From Flavobacteriaceae bacterium UJ101 (GTDB taxonomy: Bacteria > Bacteroidota > Bacteroidia > Flavobacteriales > UJ101), in contig CP016269.1 of the NCBI GenBank assembly GCA_001880285.1, forward strand, positions 2,862,501-2,926,500: a DNA stretch of 64,000 nucleotides. The letters run 5' to 3'. The translations under genes and the position numbers were made by a program. Numbering within the stretch: the stretch's first letter is position 1; each line of letters begins with the position of its first letter. Under the pieces are notes generated by a model. It was not told the origin of the DNA and ran no database searches. It saw nothing but the letters and a program-made list of their open reading frames with translations. This document shows, one piece after another, positions 9,148 to 18,251 of the stretch.

Positions 9148-9296
9148 ACAATATTAACATTTTTATTATTAATGTTTGAGTTTTTATACATATTATTTTT
9201 TAGATATTTTAATATGTTTTAGAAGATTTTTCTAACTGATTTGACTATAATAAAAAAATACTTATTAAATCTTAATTAATGTTAATTAATATTGTG

Positions 9297-9304
9297 TAAA
9301 TTTG
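9297..9304 (+). promoter_or_regulatory. Possible TAnnTTTG -7 element
   Basis: TAAATTTG fits the Bacteroidota -7 consensus and lies about 114 bp before the small lipoprotein gene at 9418. No matching TTG element was seen about 20 bp upstream. A second, imperfect candidate (TATCTTTA, near 9383) is closer to the gene. Confidence 0.35.
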
Positions 9305-9417
9305 GATAACTGCTTATGGTTATAATAGTTGTAAGTAGTATAGTTATTTGAAAACCTAAAATCACCATTACTGTAAATCCTGTATCTTTATATAATTAAT
9401 TTTAAAAATTTATAAAG

Positions 9418-9579
9418 ATGAAAAAAGTATTAACTTTAGCCGTATTAGTATGTTTAAATCTAGTAACATTTTCTTGTAGTGATGATGATTCTAACGAAAT
9501 GAAACAGAGCAATGCAGAACTACAAATTCAAGCAATCGAAAAAGGTGAAATTGAACCACCGGGAGATAGAAGAAAATAA
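9418..9579 (+). CDS. 53-residue lipoprotein
   Basis: A short gene: ATG at 9418, TAA at 9577-9579. It encodes MKKVLTLAVLVCLNLVTFSC followed by SDDDSNE: a signal peptide, lipobox TFSC with the Cys at residue 20, then an acidic run. Acidic residues right after the Cys resemble the lipoprotein export signal that sends Bacteroidota lipoproteins to the cell surface. The mature part is only about 33 residues. Its 3' end overlaps the beginning of the next membrane-protein frame. No function can be assigned. Confidence 0.65.
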   Translation: MKKVLTLAVLVCLNLVTFSCSDDDSNEMKQSNAELQIQAIEKGEIEPPGDRRK

Positions 9580-10114
9580 GTTTTTACTAATATCTATTCT
9601 TATAATAGGAGTTATTGTAGCATTTTTACCTTTTGTAAGTAATTTTATACCGAGAGGATTTATGCCTGATTTTGCGGGTTTTAAAGACTTTAGGCGTTTT
9701 GTTTATGCTATAAGTCAGCCCGTTTCTATGCTCTTTTTTTCCATTTTTGTTTTGGTTGTTTCGAGCTATTGTAATAGAGAAATTAAACGATTATTATCAT
9801 TATTTTCTCTGCCTTTTATTGCAACATCTGTTTTTAATATTATTTGGGTCTTTTATTACGATCCAGATTTACCAACTTGGGCATATTATACAATAATAGC
9901 AATCGCTTCGATTACAATAACAATTGCAATATGGTCTTTTTATAATTATAAAAAATCTATTGAATCAAAATTTGTTAAGACAATCAATTACATATTATAC
10001 AATCGAGTGGAAACGGTTTTACCTTTAGTTAAGGAAGAAGATCAAGCTAAACGAGCTGAAATAGCATTAGAAAATGAAGATAAGTTAAAAGAAACCTTGA
10101 ATGAAGTATTTTGA
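9512..10114 (+). CDS. Four-helix membrane protein of unknown function
   Basis: About four hydrophobic segments are visible (near residues 24-44, 70-88, 95-115 and 123-143), followed by a charged cytoplasmic tail of about 50 residues. The start is uncertain. The ATG at 9512 lies inside the small lipoprotein gene; GTG at 9545 and TTG at 9551 are alternatives that leave less overlap and begin just before the first membrane segment. The 3' end overlaps the next gene by 14 bp. No family recognised. Confidence 0.6.
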   Translation: MQNYKFKQSKKVKLNHREIEENKFLLISILIIGVIVAFLPFVSNFIPRGFMPDFAGFKDFRRFVYAISQPVSMLFFSIFVLVVSSYCNREIKRLLSLFSLPFIATSVFNIIWVFYYDPDLPTWAYYTIIAIASITITIAIWSFYNYKKSIESKFVKTINYILYNRVETVLPLVKEEDQAKRAEIALENEDKLKETLNEVF

Positions 10115-10433
10115 ATCAATTGTAAATTGGTTTAAAATACTTTTTAAACCAACAGAACCTAAAACGATTATACCTTTAAAAATCATCTTTTCAAATTTAA
10201 AAGAAGACGGTCGTTTTGATATGGATTTGTTGGATAAAAATGTACGTTGTACAAGAGAACACTTAATATTAATTAAGAATGAATCACTTGAGAAAGTAAA
10301 AAAACTTAAAACACAAAATCAAGAAGTTCGAGAAACATTAAATAAAGTTTTAGAAAGGCATGATGATCTAACCGAAGAAATGGTGGAGGAGATAGTGAAA
10401 GTGGTTAAAAATAGAGTTTTTAATGCTTTTTAA
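10101..10433 (+). CDS. Uncharacterised 110-residue helical protein
   Basis: Overlaps the upstream membrane-protein gene by 14 bp and so is probably made with it. The N-terminus (MKYFESIVNWFKILFKP) could be an amphipathic membrane-associated helix; residues 50-100 are heavily charged and look like a coiled coil (LEKVKKLKTQNQEVRETLNKVLERHDDL, split here only for reference). No family recognised. Confidence 0.55.
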   Translation: MKYFESIVNWFKILFKPTEPKTIIPLKIIFSNLKEDGRFDMDLLDKNVRCTREHLILIKNESLEKVKKLKTQNQEVRETLNKVLERHDDLTEEMVEEIVKVVKNRVFNAF

Positions 10434-10564
10434 GCATATCAAAAATATGAATGAATAGAATTGATTGCCAAGTAGAAAAATATGTGAATTTTTTCGAATG
10501 GAACTCTATTTTATGTAAAGTAGCATTAGTTGATAGTATCCTATCACTATATGAAAATTAAACT

Positions 10565-10756
10565 TTAAACCTTTATAACTTTAAGCATATGAAATAGTGT
10601 TGTAGAGGAATGAATAAAAAGTAAAATGAAGAGGAGAACTTCTTCAAATGGTATATCTCCTAAATATTGATATTCTGTTGGAATAGCATAAAGTAAAGCA
10701 AATATCAATGTTATCGATCCAATAAATTGTATAGTTTTTGTAAATAGTGTTTTCAT
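10565..10756 (-). CDS. Small two-helix membrane protein
   Basis: 63 residues with two clear hydrophobic segments (ITLIFALLYAI and EEVLLFILLFIHSSTTLF). A standard ATG start. It lies alone, convergent to the gene ending at 10433. No family recognised; a short ORF of this kind carries some risk of being spurious, but the even spread of hydrophobic and charged positions argues that it is real. Confidence 0.5.
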   Translation of the reverse strand: MKTLFTKTIQFIGSITLIFALLYAIPTEYQYLGDIPFEEVLLFILLFIHSSTTLFHMLKVIKV

Positions 10757-10855
10757 ACGGTAAACATACTATTATTGTGATCTATATAAGAGTATGTTTC
10801 GTTAAATTGAATGTTTTAATCTTTGAATAAAAACAATTTAATTGAAAAGCTAAAA

Positions 10856-11308
10856 TCAGGAAGATTTTGGCGTATTAATAATACCACCAAGTACTAATGC
10901 TGCTGAAATTATCATAAGGTTTTTAATAATGTATTGCCCTTCCATGGTAGGTAATAAATAATTTCCCGATTGAAAAGTAATTTCAGGAAGAAATACTAAT
11001 GGCATAAAAGTTCCAATCATTTGCATAAATAAAAGTGCGATAGCAAGACGGGTTGTTTTACTAAATAAAAAAAGAATACCAATTAATACTTCCCATAATC
11101 CAATAATAATTAACCAATTGTCAGGTGTGCCAAAGGGTAACCATTGCACGGTTTTTTTTAGTAATCCTTCAGCAGCAGATAAGTGAAATGGTTTGAGTAT
11201 GCCAAACCATATAAATATAACACCAAAAGAGAAACGAATAGCAGGAACACTCAAGTTACTCATTTTATTAGCAATGCTATTGTCTAATTTTTTTATGTGA
11301 TCAATCAT
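10856..11308 (-). CDS. DoxX/DUF417-like membrane protein
   Basis: 150 residues with four membrane segments. The pattern fits DoxX-type small membrane proteins: RFSFGVIFIWFGILKP in the first helix, WLIIIGLWEVLIGILFLF in the second, then a third, and YIIKNLMIISAALVLGG in the last. The closing YxxKN..iisA block is typical of the DUF417-like branch. Function in the family is poorly defined; links to respiratory or redox stress have been proposed. It precedes menE on the same strand with 174 bp between them, enough for a separate promoter. Confidence 0.75.
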   Translation of the reverse strand: MIDHIKKLDNSIANKMSNLSVPAIRFSFGVIFIWFGILKPFHLSAAEGLLKKTVQWLPFGTPDNWLIIIGLWEVLIGILFLFSKTTRLAIALLFMQMIGTFMPLVFLPEITFQSGNYLLPTMEGQYIIKNLMIISAALVLGGIINTPKSS

Positions 11309-11482
11309 AATTAAGATAATTTTTGGTTAAGATTGTATTAAATTTAGTTACTTATCTATGATTAGAACACAAATTTTGATAATCATTAATTATATATCGA
11401 TTGATTTTAATGATTTATGATTTTTGTCTCTTTTATGTTTAGTTATATGGTCTAGTTTTATAATATCTTAATATTGTATGTT

Positions 11483-12502
11483 TTAGGATATTTGAGATGA
11501 AAGAATATGATTCAAAGTTTCGTTTCTTTTTATTTTTCCAGTAGGTGTTTCGATGAATTTTTGAGTATAAAAAATATGTTTTGGAATTTCAAATTTTTCC
11601 AAATATGCAGTAAGAGTAGGAGTAGTATTGGTTTTTTCTTTTTCAATGATTAATACTACTTTTTCTCCTAATTTTTCATCAGGGATGGCCGTAATAAAAA
11701 AACGCTCAGAAAAAACAGAAGAAAGCTTTTTTTCTACTATTTCAGGATGAATTTTAACTCCTCCAGAATTAATAACATGATCGTAACGTCCTAAAAATTG
11801 AAATTGTTTTTCATTGATAAGTTCAACCATATCGTTTGTAATAACTTGGTCAGAGTTTAGATGAGGACAATCGATAACCAAACAACCTCGAAAATCTTTT
11901 GTGATAGTTATACCATTTAAAATAGTATAATATTCAGACTTTAAAACATGATTAAGTGGTTTGATTGCAATATGGGTAACGGTTTCAGTCATACCATATG
12001 TAGCAAAACAAAGTGTATTAACTTGTTGTAATTGTTTTTCTAATTGACTAGAAATAGGAGCACCTCCAATAATCAATTGTTTTATAAAAGATATTTTTGA
12101 TAATGATTGTTCAACTTGTAAAGGAACCATTGCGCAGAAATCAATAGTTGTTTTTATATGTTCTAAAGGATTTCCAGAAGGGGAAACACAAACTAGTTTT
12201 AACCCTAATTCAACTGCACGAACAAGCATCATTTTTCCGGCAATATAATGTATAGGTAAACATAACAAAGCAGTGTGTCCTTGCTGAAGGTTGAAGTAAT
12301 CACCTGTTATCAAGGCACTATTTTTCATGAATTTTTTTAAAATGTAAAGTGTCTTGGGTTTTCCAGTAGATCCAGAAGTAGTAACCTTTATTTTAGTGTT
12401 GTGTAAATATTCTTTTAAAAAATGAAGAATTTCTTGTTGCCAGGTTTCATTATATAACTCAACATCTATTGTAAAGGTATTTTTTGAGAAATCTAGCGTC
12501 AT
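11483..12502 (-). CDS. menE: o-Succinylbenzoate-CoA ligase-like AMP-binding enzyme
   Basis: 339 residues, about 100 shorter than well-studied MenE proteins, as seen in other Bacteroidota: the N-terminal part is compact. All core adenylation motifs are visible: the phosphate loop TSGSTGKPK (42-50), FATYGMTETVTHIA, GRYDHVINSGGVKIHPEIVE, and the C-terminal PTGKIKRN with the Lys that serves the adenylation step. The enzyme activates o-succinylbenzoate to its CoA ester in menaquinone synthesis. The assignment as MenE rather than another acyl-CoA ligase is supported by menC close by on the same strand, separated only by a short gene on the other strand. Confidence 0.85.
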   Translation of the reverse strand: MTLDFSKNTFTIDVELYNETWQQEILHFLKEYLHNTKIKVTTSGSTGKPKTLYILKKFMKNSALITGDYFNLQQGHTALLCLPIHYIAGKMMLVRAVELGLKLVCVSPSGNPLEHIKTTIDFCAMVPLQVEQSLSKISFIKQLIIGGAPISSQLEKQLQQVNTLCFATYGMTETVTHIAIKPLNHVLKSEYYTILNGITITKDFRGCLVIDCPHLNSDQVITNDMVELINEKQFQFLGRYDHVINSGGVKIHPEIVEKKLSSVFSERFFITAIPDEKLGEKVVLIIEKEKTNTTPTLTAYLEKFEIPKHIFYTQKFIETPTGKIKRNETLNHILSSQIS

Positions 12503-12638
12503 GTTTTAATTTTTTTTAAATGTACGAAATGTTTATCGAAAAGATTGAACACTTTAACTTTCAAATACAAAGTTTAATATAAAAAAGAATAATAAAATAA
12601 TAGTAATCAGGATTTTTGGAGTGAATGAAAGTGAAAAT

Positions 12639-12989
12639 ATGAAAAGAAGTTGGAAAAAATTAATAGGAATTGTTTCAGTGCTATTTTTTTCAGGAGGAGG
12701 AAAATCAGAAGGATATTCTGGTTGGACTAAAACGGAAAATGAAAAATCATTATCATATAGAGTAACGAAAGGAGCTTATAATGAATGGATAGACAAAACA
12801 ATTTGGTCTTTAAAAATTAAAAATAACAGTGCTAAAACATTTGAATTTGGATTAGTTACAAGATTTAATGTGGCATCTGATATAAAAATGCAAATTCATC
12901 CAAATCAAGAAAAAGAGATGAATTTTATGATTAATGGCCTTGAGGAGTTTGATTTTAAAATGACTCAAGTCTATGAAGTGGGGACGTAA
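12639..12989 (+). CDS. Small exported protein of unknown function
   Basis: The ATG at 12639 gives a signal-like start (KRSWKKLIGIVSVLFFSGGG); a GTG at 12621 in frame would add six polar residues. The mature part of about 95 residues has beta-like stretches (TIWSLKIKNNSAKTFEFGLVTRF) and could be a single beta-sandwich. There is no lipobox Cys. It sits alone between menE and menC, on the strand opposite to both, and ends in a hairpin shared with menC. Confidence 0.55.
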   Translation: MKRSWKKLIGIVSVLFFSGGGKSEGYSGWTKTENEKSLSYRVTKGAYNEWIDKTIWSLKIKNNSAKTFEFGLVTRFNVASDIKMQIHPNQEKEMNFMINGLEEFDFKMTQVYEVGT

Positions 12990-12994
12990 TGTTG

Positions 12995-13014
12995 AACCAG
13001 CCTTAGGGCTGGTT
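12995..13014. terminator. Terminator hairpin between convergent genes
   Basis: A perfect 8-bp stem AACCAGCC/GGCTGGTT with a TTAG loop lies between the stop of the + strand gene and that of menC. The tail is only moderately T-rich on both sides; it probably serves both directions. Confidence 0.65.
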
Positions 13015-13019
13015 TCGTC

Positions 13020-14018
13020 TTATTTATGAAATAATTTTTCTCCTTGAATTTCTAAATTAGAAGGTATATTGTTTGTGTATAGACCTCCTGTTCCAAGCCC
13101 CTGTGGCATTGAATTATTTAAAGTGTAGGTCCATTGTGCAATAGCATTTAGTCCAACATTACTTTCTAAAGCGGAAGTAATCCACCAGCCTATATTTTGT
13201 TCTTCTGCCAAATTAATCCATTCTTGTGATCTTTTAAAACCACCTACTAAGCTTGGTTTTAAAATAATGTATTGAGGTTTAATGAAATTTAATAAATCAA
13301 TTTTATCTTTTAAATCAAAAACTCCAATTAATTCTTCATCTAAAGCAATAGGTAAAGGTGTTATTTTGCATAAATCAGCCATTTTTTCCCATTGTTGAGG
13401 TTTAATAGGTTGTTCAATAGAATGTAAATTAAGTTTTGATAGTTGTTCCAGCTTTTTTAAAGCTTCATTGGGATGAAAAGCTCCATTGGCATCAACACGT
13501 AATTCTAGGTTAGGATAATCGTTTCGAAGTTGCTTTAATATTTGGTATTCATCTTCAAAATGAATAGCACCGATTTTCATTTTGACACATGAGAATCCTT
13601 GTTCTATTTTTTCATCAATTTGCTTTTTCATAGAGTCAATTGATCCCATCCAAATCAAACCGTTGATGATAATACCTTCTTGCCCTTTAGTAAAGTTAGA
13701 AGGAAATAATACATGATGAGTACTTTTAAGATCTAAAAAAGCTTGCTCTAAACCAAATTGAATCGAAGGGAATTCTCTTAATTTATCATATAAAACAGCT
13801 AACCCAAGATGAATGTTATCACAAGTCCATTTTAATTTTTCAACATAATCAGGACGATCATCAATACTTAAGGTCCTTAGAATACCACATTCACCAATTC
13901 CTTTGTTTACTCCGTCAGTTAAATGAATAAAAAAAGTTTCTTTTTCATTTAAAACACCTCTTGAAGTACCACTTGGTCTTTTAAATTGTAATACATACCG
14001 TTCAAACGTTGCTTTCAT
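13020..14018 (-). CDS. menC: o-Succinylbenzoate synthase
   Basis: 332 residues of the enolase superfamily. Visible family motifs are CVKMKIG (KxK catalytic lysine), LRVDANGAF (metal Asp), SIEQPI (metal Glu), IALDEEL (third metal ligand) and IILKPSLVGGF (second catalytic lysine). The enzyme dehydrates SHCHC to o-succinylbenzoate in menaquinone synthesis, the step just before MenE. It begins 9 bp after dnaB on the same strand, so it is probably transcribed with dnaB. Confidence 0.92.
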   Translation of the reverse strand: MKATFERYVLQFKRPSGTSRGVLNEKETFFIHLTDGVNKGIGECGILRTLSIDDRPDYVEKLKWTCDNIHLGLAVLYDKLREFPSIQFGLEQAFLDLKSTHHVLFPSNFTKGQEGIIINGLIWMGSIDSMKKQIDEKIEQGFSCVKMKIGAIHFEDEYQILKQLRNDYPNLELRVDANGAFHPNEALKKLEQLSKLNLHSIEQPIKPQQWEKMADLCKITPLPIALDEELIGVFDLKDKIDLLNFIKPQYIILKPSLVGGFKRSQEWINLAEEQNIGWWITSALESNVGLNAIAQWTYTLNNSMPQGLGTGGLYTNNIPSNLEIQGEKLFHK

Positions 14019-14027
14019 GAATCAAAT

Positions 14028-15581
14028 TTAGAAAGGAAAATCATCTTCTCCAGAATTCATACCACTTGAAAGTGTGTTTGGATCATTGTTTCCACCAAAA
14101 GCATCGGTAGGAGAAGGATTAGGAAGACCCTCAGTGTTCATACTGGATTCAAATGATTGAAGTCCAGGTGTCATAAAAGGATTCTCTTCTAAGTTATCAA
14201 ATTTAGCTTGAGCACCAATAAAACGTAAGCGAATATTATCCAAACCACCGTTACGGTGTTTTGCTACAATGAATTCACCTTGACCTACACAAGACGATAA
14301 TTCTTCATCATCCCATTCTGTTAACCCGTAATATTCAGGTCGATAGATAAAACATACAATATCTGCATCTTGTTCAATTGCTCCTGATTCACGTAAATCA
14401 GATAGTAATGGTCGTTTACTTCCGCCACGAGTTTCTACTGCACGAGATAACTGTGATAAAGCAATTACGGGTACATCTAATTCTTTTGCAATGGATTTTA
14501 GTGATCGTGAGATCATGGAAATTTCTTGTTCACGATTTCCTGAGTGACCACTTCCTGCTGTCATCAATTGTAAATAATCAATAATGATACATTCTACATT
14601 ATGTTGAGAAACCAGTCGGCGGCATTTTGCACGTAAATCAAAAATGGATAGTGCAGGGGTATCATCAATGAATAAAGGAGCATCTTCTAACTTTTTAACT
14701 TTAGAATAGAGTTGTTCCCACTCATGTTCGGCTAAGGTGGCTTTTCTTAATTTTTCAGAATCAATCCCCGTTTCACCAGATATTAAACGTGTAACTAACT
14801 GAACAGAAGACATTTCTAAAGAAAAAACAGCAACACCTTTTCCATATTGAATAGCCATGTTTTTTGCCATGGATAATACAAAAGCTGTTTTTCCCATACC
14901 AGGCCTGGCCGCTAAAATAACTAAATCAGAGCGTTGCCAACCTGCTGTAAGCTGATCAATTTTGGTAAAACCAGTTGGAACACCACTTAACCCTTCTTGT
15001 TCTGAAACTTGTTTAATTTTATCAATAGCTTGAGCTACTAATCGATCAGCTCTTTCAGAAGCTTTTTTTAAGTTACCATTTGTAATTTCAAATAGTTTGT
15101 TCTCAGCATCATCTAATAAATCAAAAACATCTGTAGTTTCATCATACGATTTGTCAATAATTTGTGAAGAAACTTGAATTAAACGTCGTTGAATATATTT
15201 TTGTTGAATGATTCTTGAATGATATTCAATGTGAGCGGCAGAAGATACTTTTTGAGTCAATTGGACTAAATAATAATCTCCTCCAACTTGATCTAATTTA
15301 CCATTTCGCTTTAAAGCATGTGAAACGGTAAGTAAATCAATAGGTTGAGAATCATTAAAAAGTGTTTTAATTGTTTTATAGATTTCCTGATGTTCTATTT
15401 TATAAAAAAAATCAGGTTCTAAAATATCAATTGCTTCATCTAATCCTTTTTTGTCAATCATTAAAGCTCCAAGTACAGCTTCTTCTAAATCAGTTGCTTG
15501 AGGAGGTATTTTACCTCGTTCAAGACCAATTACATTATTGGTTTTTCTATTTTGATTATATGATGGGTTTCCTTCTGCCAT
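14028..15581 (-). CDS. dnaB: Replicative DNA helicase DnaB
   Basis: 517 residues. The N-terminal primase-interacting domain starts with PPQATDLEEAVLGALMID (about 26-43). The RecA-like domain follows VPTGFTKIDQLTAGW, with Walker A ARPGMGKTA (225-233), FSLEMSS, Walker B IIIDYLQL (332-339), and LSQLSRAVE plus RPLLSDLRESGAIEQDAD further on. The C-terminal tail is Asn/Ser/Pro-rich and ends in acidic DDFPF, as in other Bacteroidota DnaB. The hexamer unwinds DNA at the replication fork. No intein is present. Confidence 0.98.
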   Translation of the reverse strand: MAEGNPSYNQNRKTNNVIGLERGKIPPQATDLEEAVLGALMIDKKGLDEAIDILEPDFFYKIEHQEIYKTIKTLFNDSQPIDLLTVSHALKRNGKLDQVGGDYYLVQLTQKVSSAAHIEYHSRIIQQKYIQRRLIQVSSQIIDKSYDETTDVFDLLDDAENKLFEITNGNLKKASERADRLVAQAIDKIKQVSEQEGLSGVPTGFTKIDQLTAGWQRSDLVILAARPGMGKTAFVLSMAKNMAIQYGKGVAVFSLEMSSVQLVTRLISGETGIDSEKLRKATLAEHEWEQLYSKVKKLEDAPLFIDDTPALSIFDLRAKCRRLVSQHNVECIIIDYLQLMTAGSGHSGNREQEISMISRSLKSIAKELDVPVIALSQLSRAVETRGGSKRPLLSDLRESGAIEQDADIVCFIYRPEYYGLTEWDDEELSSCVGQGEFIVAKHRNGGLDNIRLRFIGAQAKFDNLEENPFMTPGLQSFESSMNTEGLPNPSPTDAFGGNNDPNTLSSGMNSGEDDFPF

Positions 15582-15650
15582 AGAAAAACAAAATTAAGAA
15601 AAATAATGGTTTAAAAATCTTAAAATTTGTAAGAAATTCATATAAATCTA

Positions 15651-15682
15651 AAAGCCATATTCAAAAAGTAGAATATGGCTTT
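15651..15682 (-). terminator. Terminator of the 15703-16344 gene
   Basis: A perfect 12-bp stem AAAGCCATATTC/GAATATGGCTTT with an 8-nt loop lies just beyond the stop codon of the minus-strand surface-protein gene. T-rich DNA follows on the + side as well. Confidence 0.65.
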
Positions 15683-15702
15683 GTTTTTTTTATGTAGATG
15701 TT

Positions 15703-16344
15703 TTAATTTACATAAATTGATAATATTCTATGCCTTGCATTTAGTTCACCATTTCCTCCATCTCTAGTAATTCTTAAAATAGCGTTATGTGTTCCAGGCG
15801 CAAGTTGTCCAACCCATGAAATAACAGAGGAGTACCGGTATAAAAAATTCCCGTTATTTTGAGTAGAAAAGATATTGGTGTCTACAACAGTTCCATCAAG
15901 AAGGAGTTCCATTTTTCCCCATATACCTTTGTTTACTCCATTAGTCCAAGGCTGCGGAGAAAAATCGGTTAAGATCATAACATTTTGTTGACCAGCTAAA
16001 GTAAAGCTTTGAGCAAGCTCAACAGAAGGAGAAGCAACAGTGACATGAGTTGATCCAGTAACAGTATTTCGATAAATCTTAGAACAGGTCGATGTCCAAT
16101 GTGTTCCAGTATAAGAAAAAGGACAATTGTCGTCGGTGTTGTAAATCATAAGTCCTTGTGCAGGAGTACTAATAGCATTCATTTGTGTTGTGCTCATTCT
16201 AGGTAGTAGAACACCTTGTGATGTAGATTCAATGTCTAATATCGAGCTTCCATTAGGCTTGTCAGTTCCTATTCCTACTTGTCCGTTCATAATCATACTT
16301 ATTGAAGTGATGATTATGCATAGTTGTGTTTTTAAATACTTCAT
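15703..16344 (-). CDS. Surface protein of the QVGIGT family
   Basis: I choose the ATG at 16344 (MKYLKTQL) as it gives a standard signal peptide; an ATG at 16359 would add five residues. The signal peptide ends near MNGQ, and the mature protein begins QVGIGTDKP, followed by the LDIESTSQGVLLPRMSTTQM and GLMIYNTDDNCPFSYTGTHW blocks. These head motifs are very common in Flavobacteriia and are shared with six other genes in this window. The C-terminal 130 residues look like a beta-sandwich (FLYRYSSVISWVGQL, HNAILRI). Probably secreted or surface-attached; no enzyme motif seen. Confidence 0.75.
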   Translation of the reverse strand: MKYLKTQLCIIITSISMIMNGQVGIGTDKPNGSSILDIESTSQGVLLPRMSTTQMNAISTPAQGLMIYNTDDNCPFSYTGTHWTSTCSKIYRNTVTGSTHVTVASPSVELAQSFTLAGQQNVMILTDFSPQPWTNGVNKGIWGKMELLLDGTVVDTNIFSTQNNGNFLYRYSSVISWVGQLAPGTHNAILRITRDGGNGELNARHRILSIYVN

Positions 16345-16623
16345 AATTCTTTCTATCATTTATCATTCAATGTATTCAGAATGCAAAATACGTTAAAAAA
16401 GACTTAATAAAATAATTTTAAATGTTAATGTATCATAAAGTAAAATGTATTAAAAAATATTCTATTTTAGATTCTTGTATATTGATTTATAATTTGTTAG
16501 TATAGTTTTTTGTAAAAATTCTATATAGTTTATATTAATAATTTTTAAAATAAAATAATGAAAAACTATTATAAAATAACTACAATTTATTGTTTGTTTA
16601 ATGATTATAGTTTTTATTTATTG

Positions 16624-16631
16624 TAAATTTG
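16624..16631 (+). promoter_or_regulatory. -7 element (TAAATTTG) of the first catalase
   Basis: TAAATTTG matches the TAnnTTTG consensus and ends 22 bp before the catalase ATG. No good TTG lies about 20 bp upstream; a TTTG lies 27 bp upstream but without the distal TCAAA element seen elsewhere. The rest of 16360-16620 is AT-rich with no other signal. Confidence 0.55.
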
Positions 16632-16653
16632 ATGTAATAAAAAATTATATATT

Positions 16654-18141
16654 ATGAAAAATAAGAAATTGACTACAGCAGCAGGAGCTCCTGTTGTTGA
16701 CAATACAAACTCGATGACGGCTGGTCCCAGAGGACCATTATTGATGCAAGATGTATGGTTCTTAGAAAAATTAGCACATTTTGATCGAGAGGTGATTCCA
16801 GAAAGAAGGATGCATGCAAAAGGATCTGGGGCATTTGGTCAATTTACAGTGACTCATGATATTTCAAAGTATACAAAAGCTAATATTTTTTCAGAAGTTG
16901 GGAAAAAAACAGATCTTTTTCTACGATTTTCTACTGTAGCAGGAGAAAGAGGAGCAGCTGATGCGGAAAGAGATATTCGTGGTTTTGCAGTTAAATTTTA
17001 TACAGAAGAAGGAAATTGGGATTTAGTAGGAAACAATACTCCTGTATTCTTTTTAAGAGATCCATTACGTTTTCCTGATTTGAACAGAGCTGTAAAACGT
17101 GATCCTAAAACCAATATGAGAAGTGCGAATAATAATTGGGATTTTTGGACTTTAATACCTGAATCATTACATCAAATAACGATGACAATGAGTGATCGAG
17201 GGATTCCAAAAACCTATCGTCATATGAATGGATACGGTAGTCATACCTATAGTTTTATTAATGCAGCCAATGAACGTTTTTGGGTGAAATTTCACTTTAA
17301 AACAGCTCAAGGAATTGAATGTTTAACCGATGCTGAAGCAGAAGAAATTATTGGAAAAGATCGTGAAAGTCATCAAAAAGATTTATTTGATAGTATTGAA
17401 AATAAAGATTTTCCAAAATGGCATTTGAAAATACAAGTTATGCCAGAGGAAGAAGCTAAAACGTATCATATTAATCCATTTGATTTAACAAAAGTATGGC
17501 CACATGCTGATTATCCATTAATTGATGTTGGGGTTTTAGAATTAAATCGAAATCCAGAAAATTATTTTGTTGATGTTGAACAAGCTGCATTTAACCCTAC
17601 TAATATAGTACCAGGTATTGGTTTTTCCCCTGATAAAATGTTACAAGGACGTTTGTTCTCATATGGAGATACACAACGTTATCGTTTAGGTGTAAATCAT
17701 CATCAAATACCTGTTAATGCACCAAAATGTCCTTTTCATTCTTACCACCGTGACGGTACAATGAGAACTGATTCAAATGCAGGTAGTACAGTTGGATATC
17801 AACCAAATAGTTTTAGCGAATGGGAAGATAGTGTAGAATTAAAAGAACCAAAATTAGAACTTGATGGTGCTGCTTACCACTGGGATCATAGAGAAGATAC
17901 AGATTATTATTCTCAAGCAGGTAATTTGTTTAATATTATGACAGAAGATGAACAACAAAGGCTATTTGAAAATACAGCGAGACAAGTTGGAGGTGCTTAT
18001 AAATTTATTCAAATTCGCCATATTCAAAATTGTTTGAAAGCGGATCAAAAATATGGAGAAGGAATAGCCAAAGCTTTGAATATTACAATGGAAGAAGTAA
18101 AAAATCAGCCAGAGGATTATATGCCGCAAATGAATTCATAA
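16654..18141 (+). CDS. Heme catalase (first of two)
   Basis: 495 residues, the size of small-subunit monofunctional catalases. Catalytic His54 (RRMHAKGSG), catalytic Asn127 ([10 protein letters not shown]) and the heme-ligand Tyr in [15 protein letters not shown] are all in place, as is the [10 protein letters not shown] block. It breaks down hydrogen peroxide to water and oxygen in the cytoplasm; no signal peptide is present. It lies 110 bp upstream of a second catalase. The two differ throughout (for example VGEQ-free C-termini and different loops), so they are not a recent duplication. The symbol katA would be reasonable but cannot be assigned to one copy with certainty. Confidence 0.96.
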   Translation: MKNKKLTTAAGAPVVDNTNSMTAGPRGPLLMQDVWFLEKLAHFDREVIPERRMHAKGSGAFGQFTVTHDISKYTKANIFSEVGKKTDLFLRFSTVAGERGAADAERDIRGFAVKFYTEEGNWDLVGNNTPVFFLRDPLRFPDLNRAVKRDPKTNMRSANNNWDFWTLIPESLHQITMTMSDRGIPKTYRHMNGYGSHTYSFINAANERFWVKFHFKTAQGIECLTDAEAEEIIGKDRESHQKDLFDSIENKDFPKWHLKIQVMPEEEAKTYHINPFDLTKVWPHADYPLIDVGVLELNRNPENYFVDVEQAAFNPTNIVPGIGFSPDKMLQGRLFSYGDTQRYRLGVNHHQIPVNAPKCPFHSYHRDGTMRTDSNAGSTVGYQPNSFSEWEDSVELKEPKLELDGAAYHWDHREDTDYYSQAGNLFNIMTEDEQQRLFENTARQVGGAYKFIQIRHIQNCLKADQKYGEGIAKALNITMEEVKNQPEDYMPQMNS

Positions 18142-18196
18142 CCATGTTATATGATGATAGGTTAGTAGGAACTAATAATTTCTTGTATGATGTTAA

Positions 18197-18219
18197 ATAG
18201 TATACTATATTTTAGTATA
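18197..18219. promoter_or_regulatory. Palindromic site between the two catalases
   Basis: A perfect 12-bp palindrome ATAGTATACTAT (18197-18208) overlaps a 7-bp inverted repeat TATACTA...TAGTATA (18201-18219), 33-55 bp before the second catalase. It could be an operator for a peroxide regulator or an AT-rich hairpin. Confidence 0.35.
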
Positions 18220-18251
18220 TTCACAGTACCAATCGTAAAGATGAAAAGTGT

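Noticed and set aside
16597-16624. A seventh copy of the composite promoter before the first catalase
   Set aside because: A TTTG lies 27 bp before TAAATTTG, but the distal TCAAA element is missing at 75 bp, so chance is likely.
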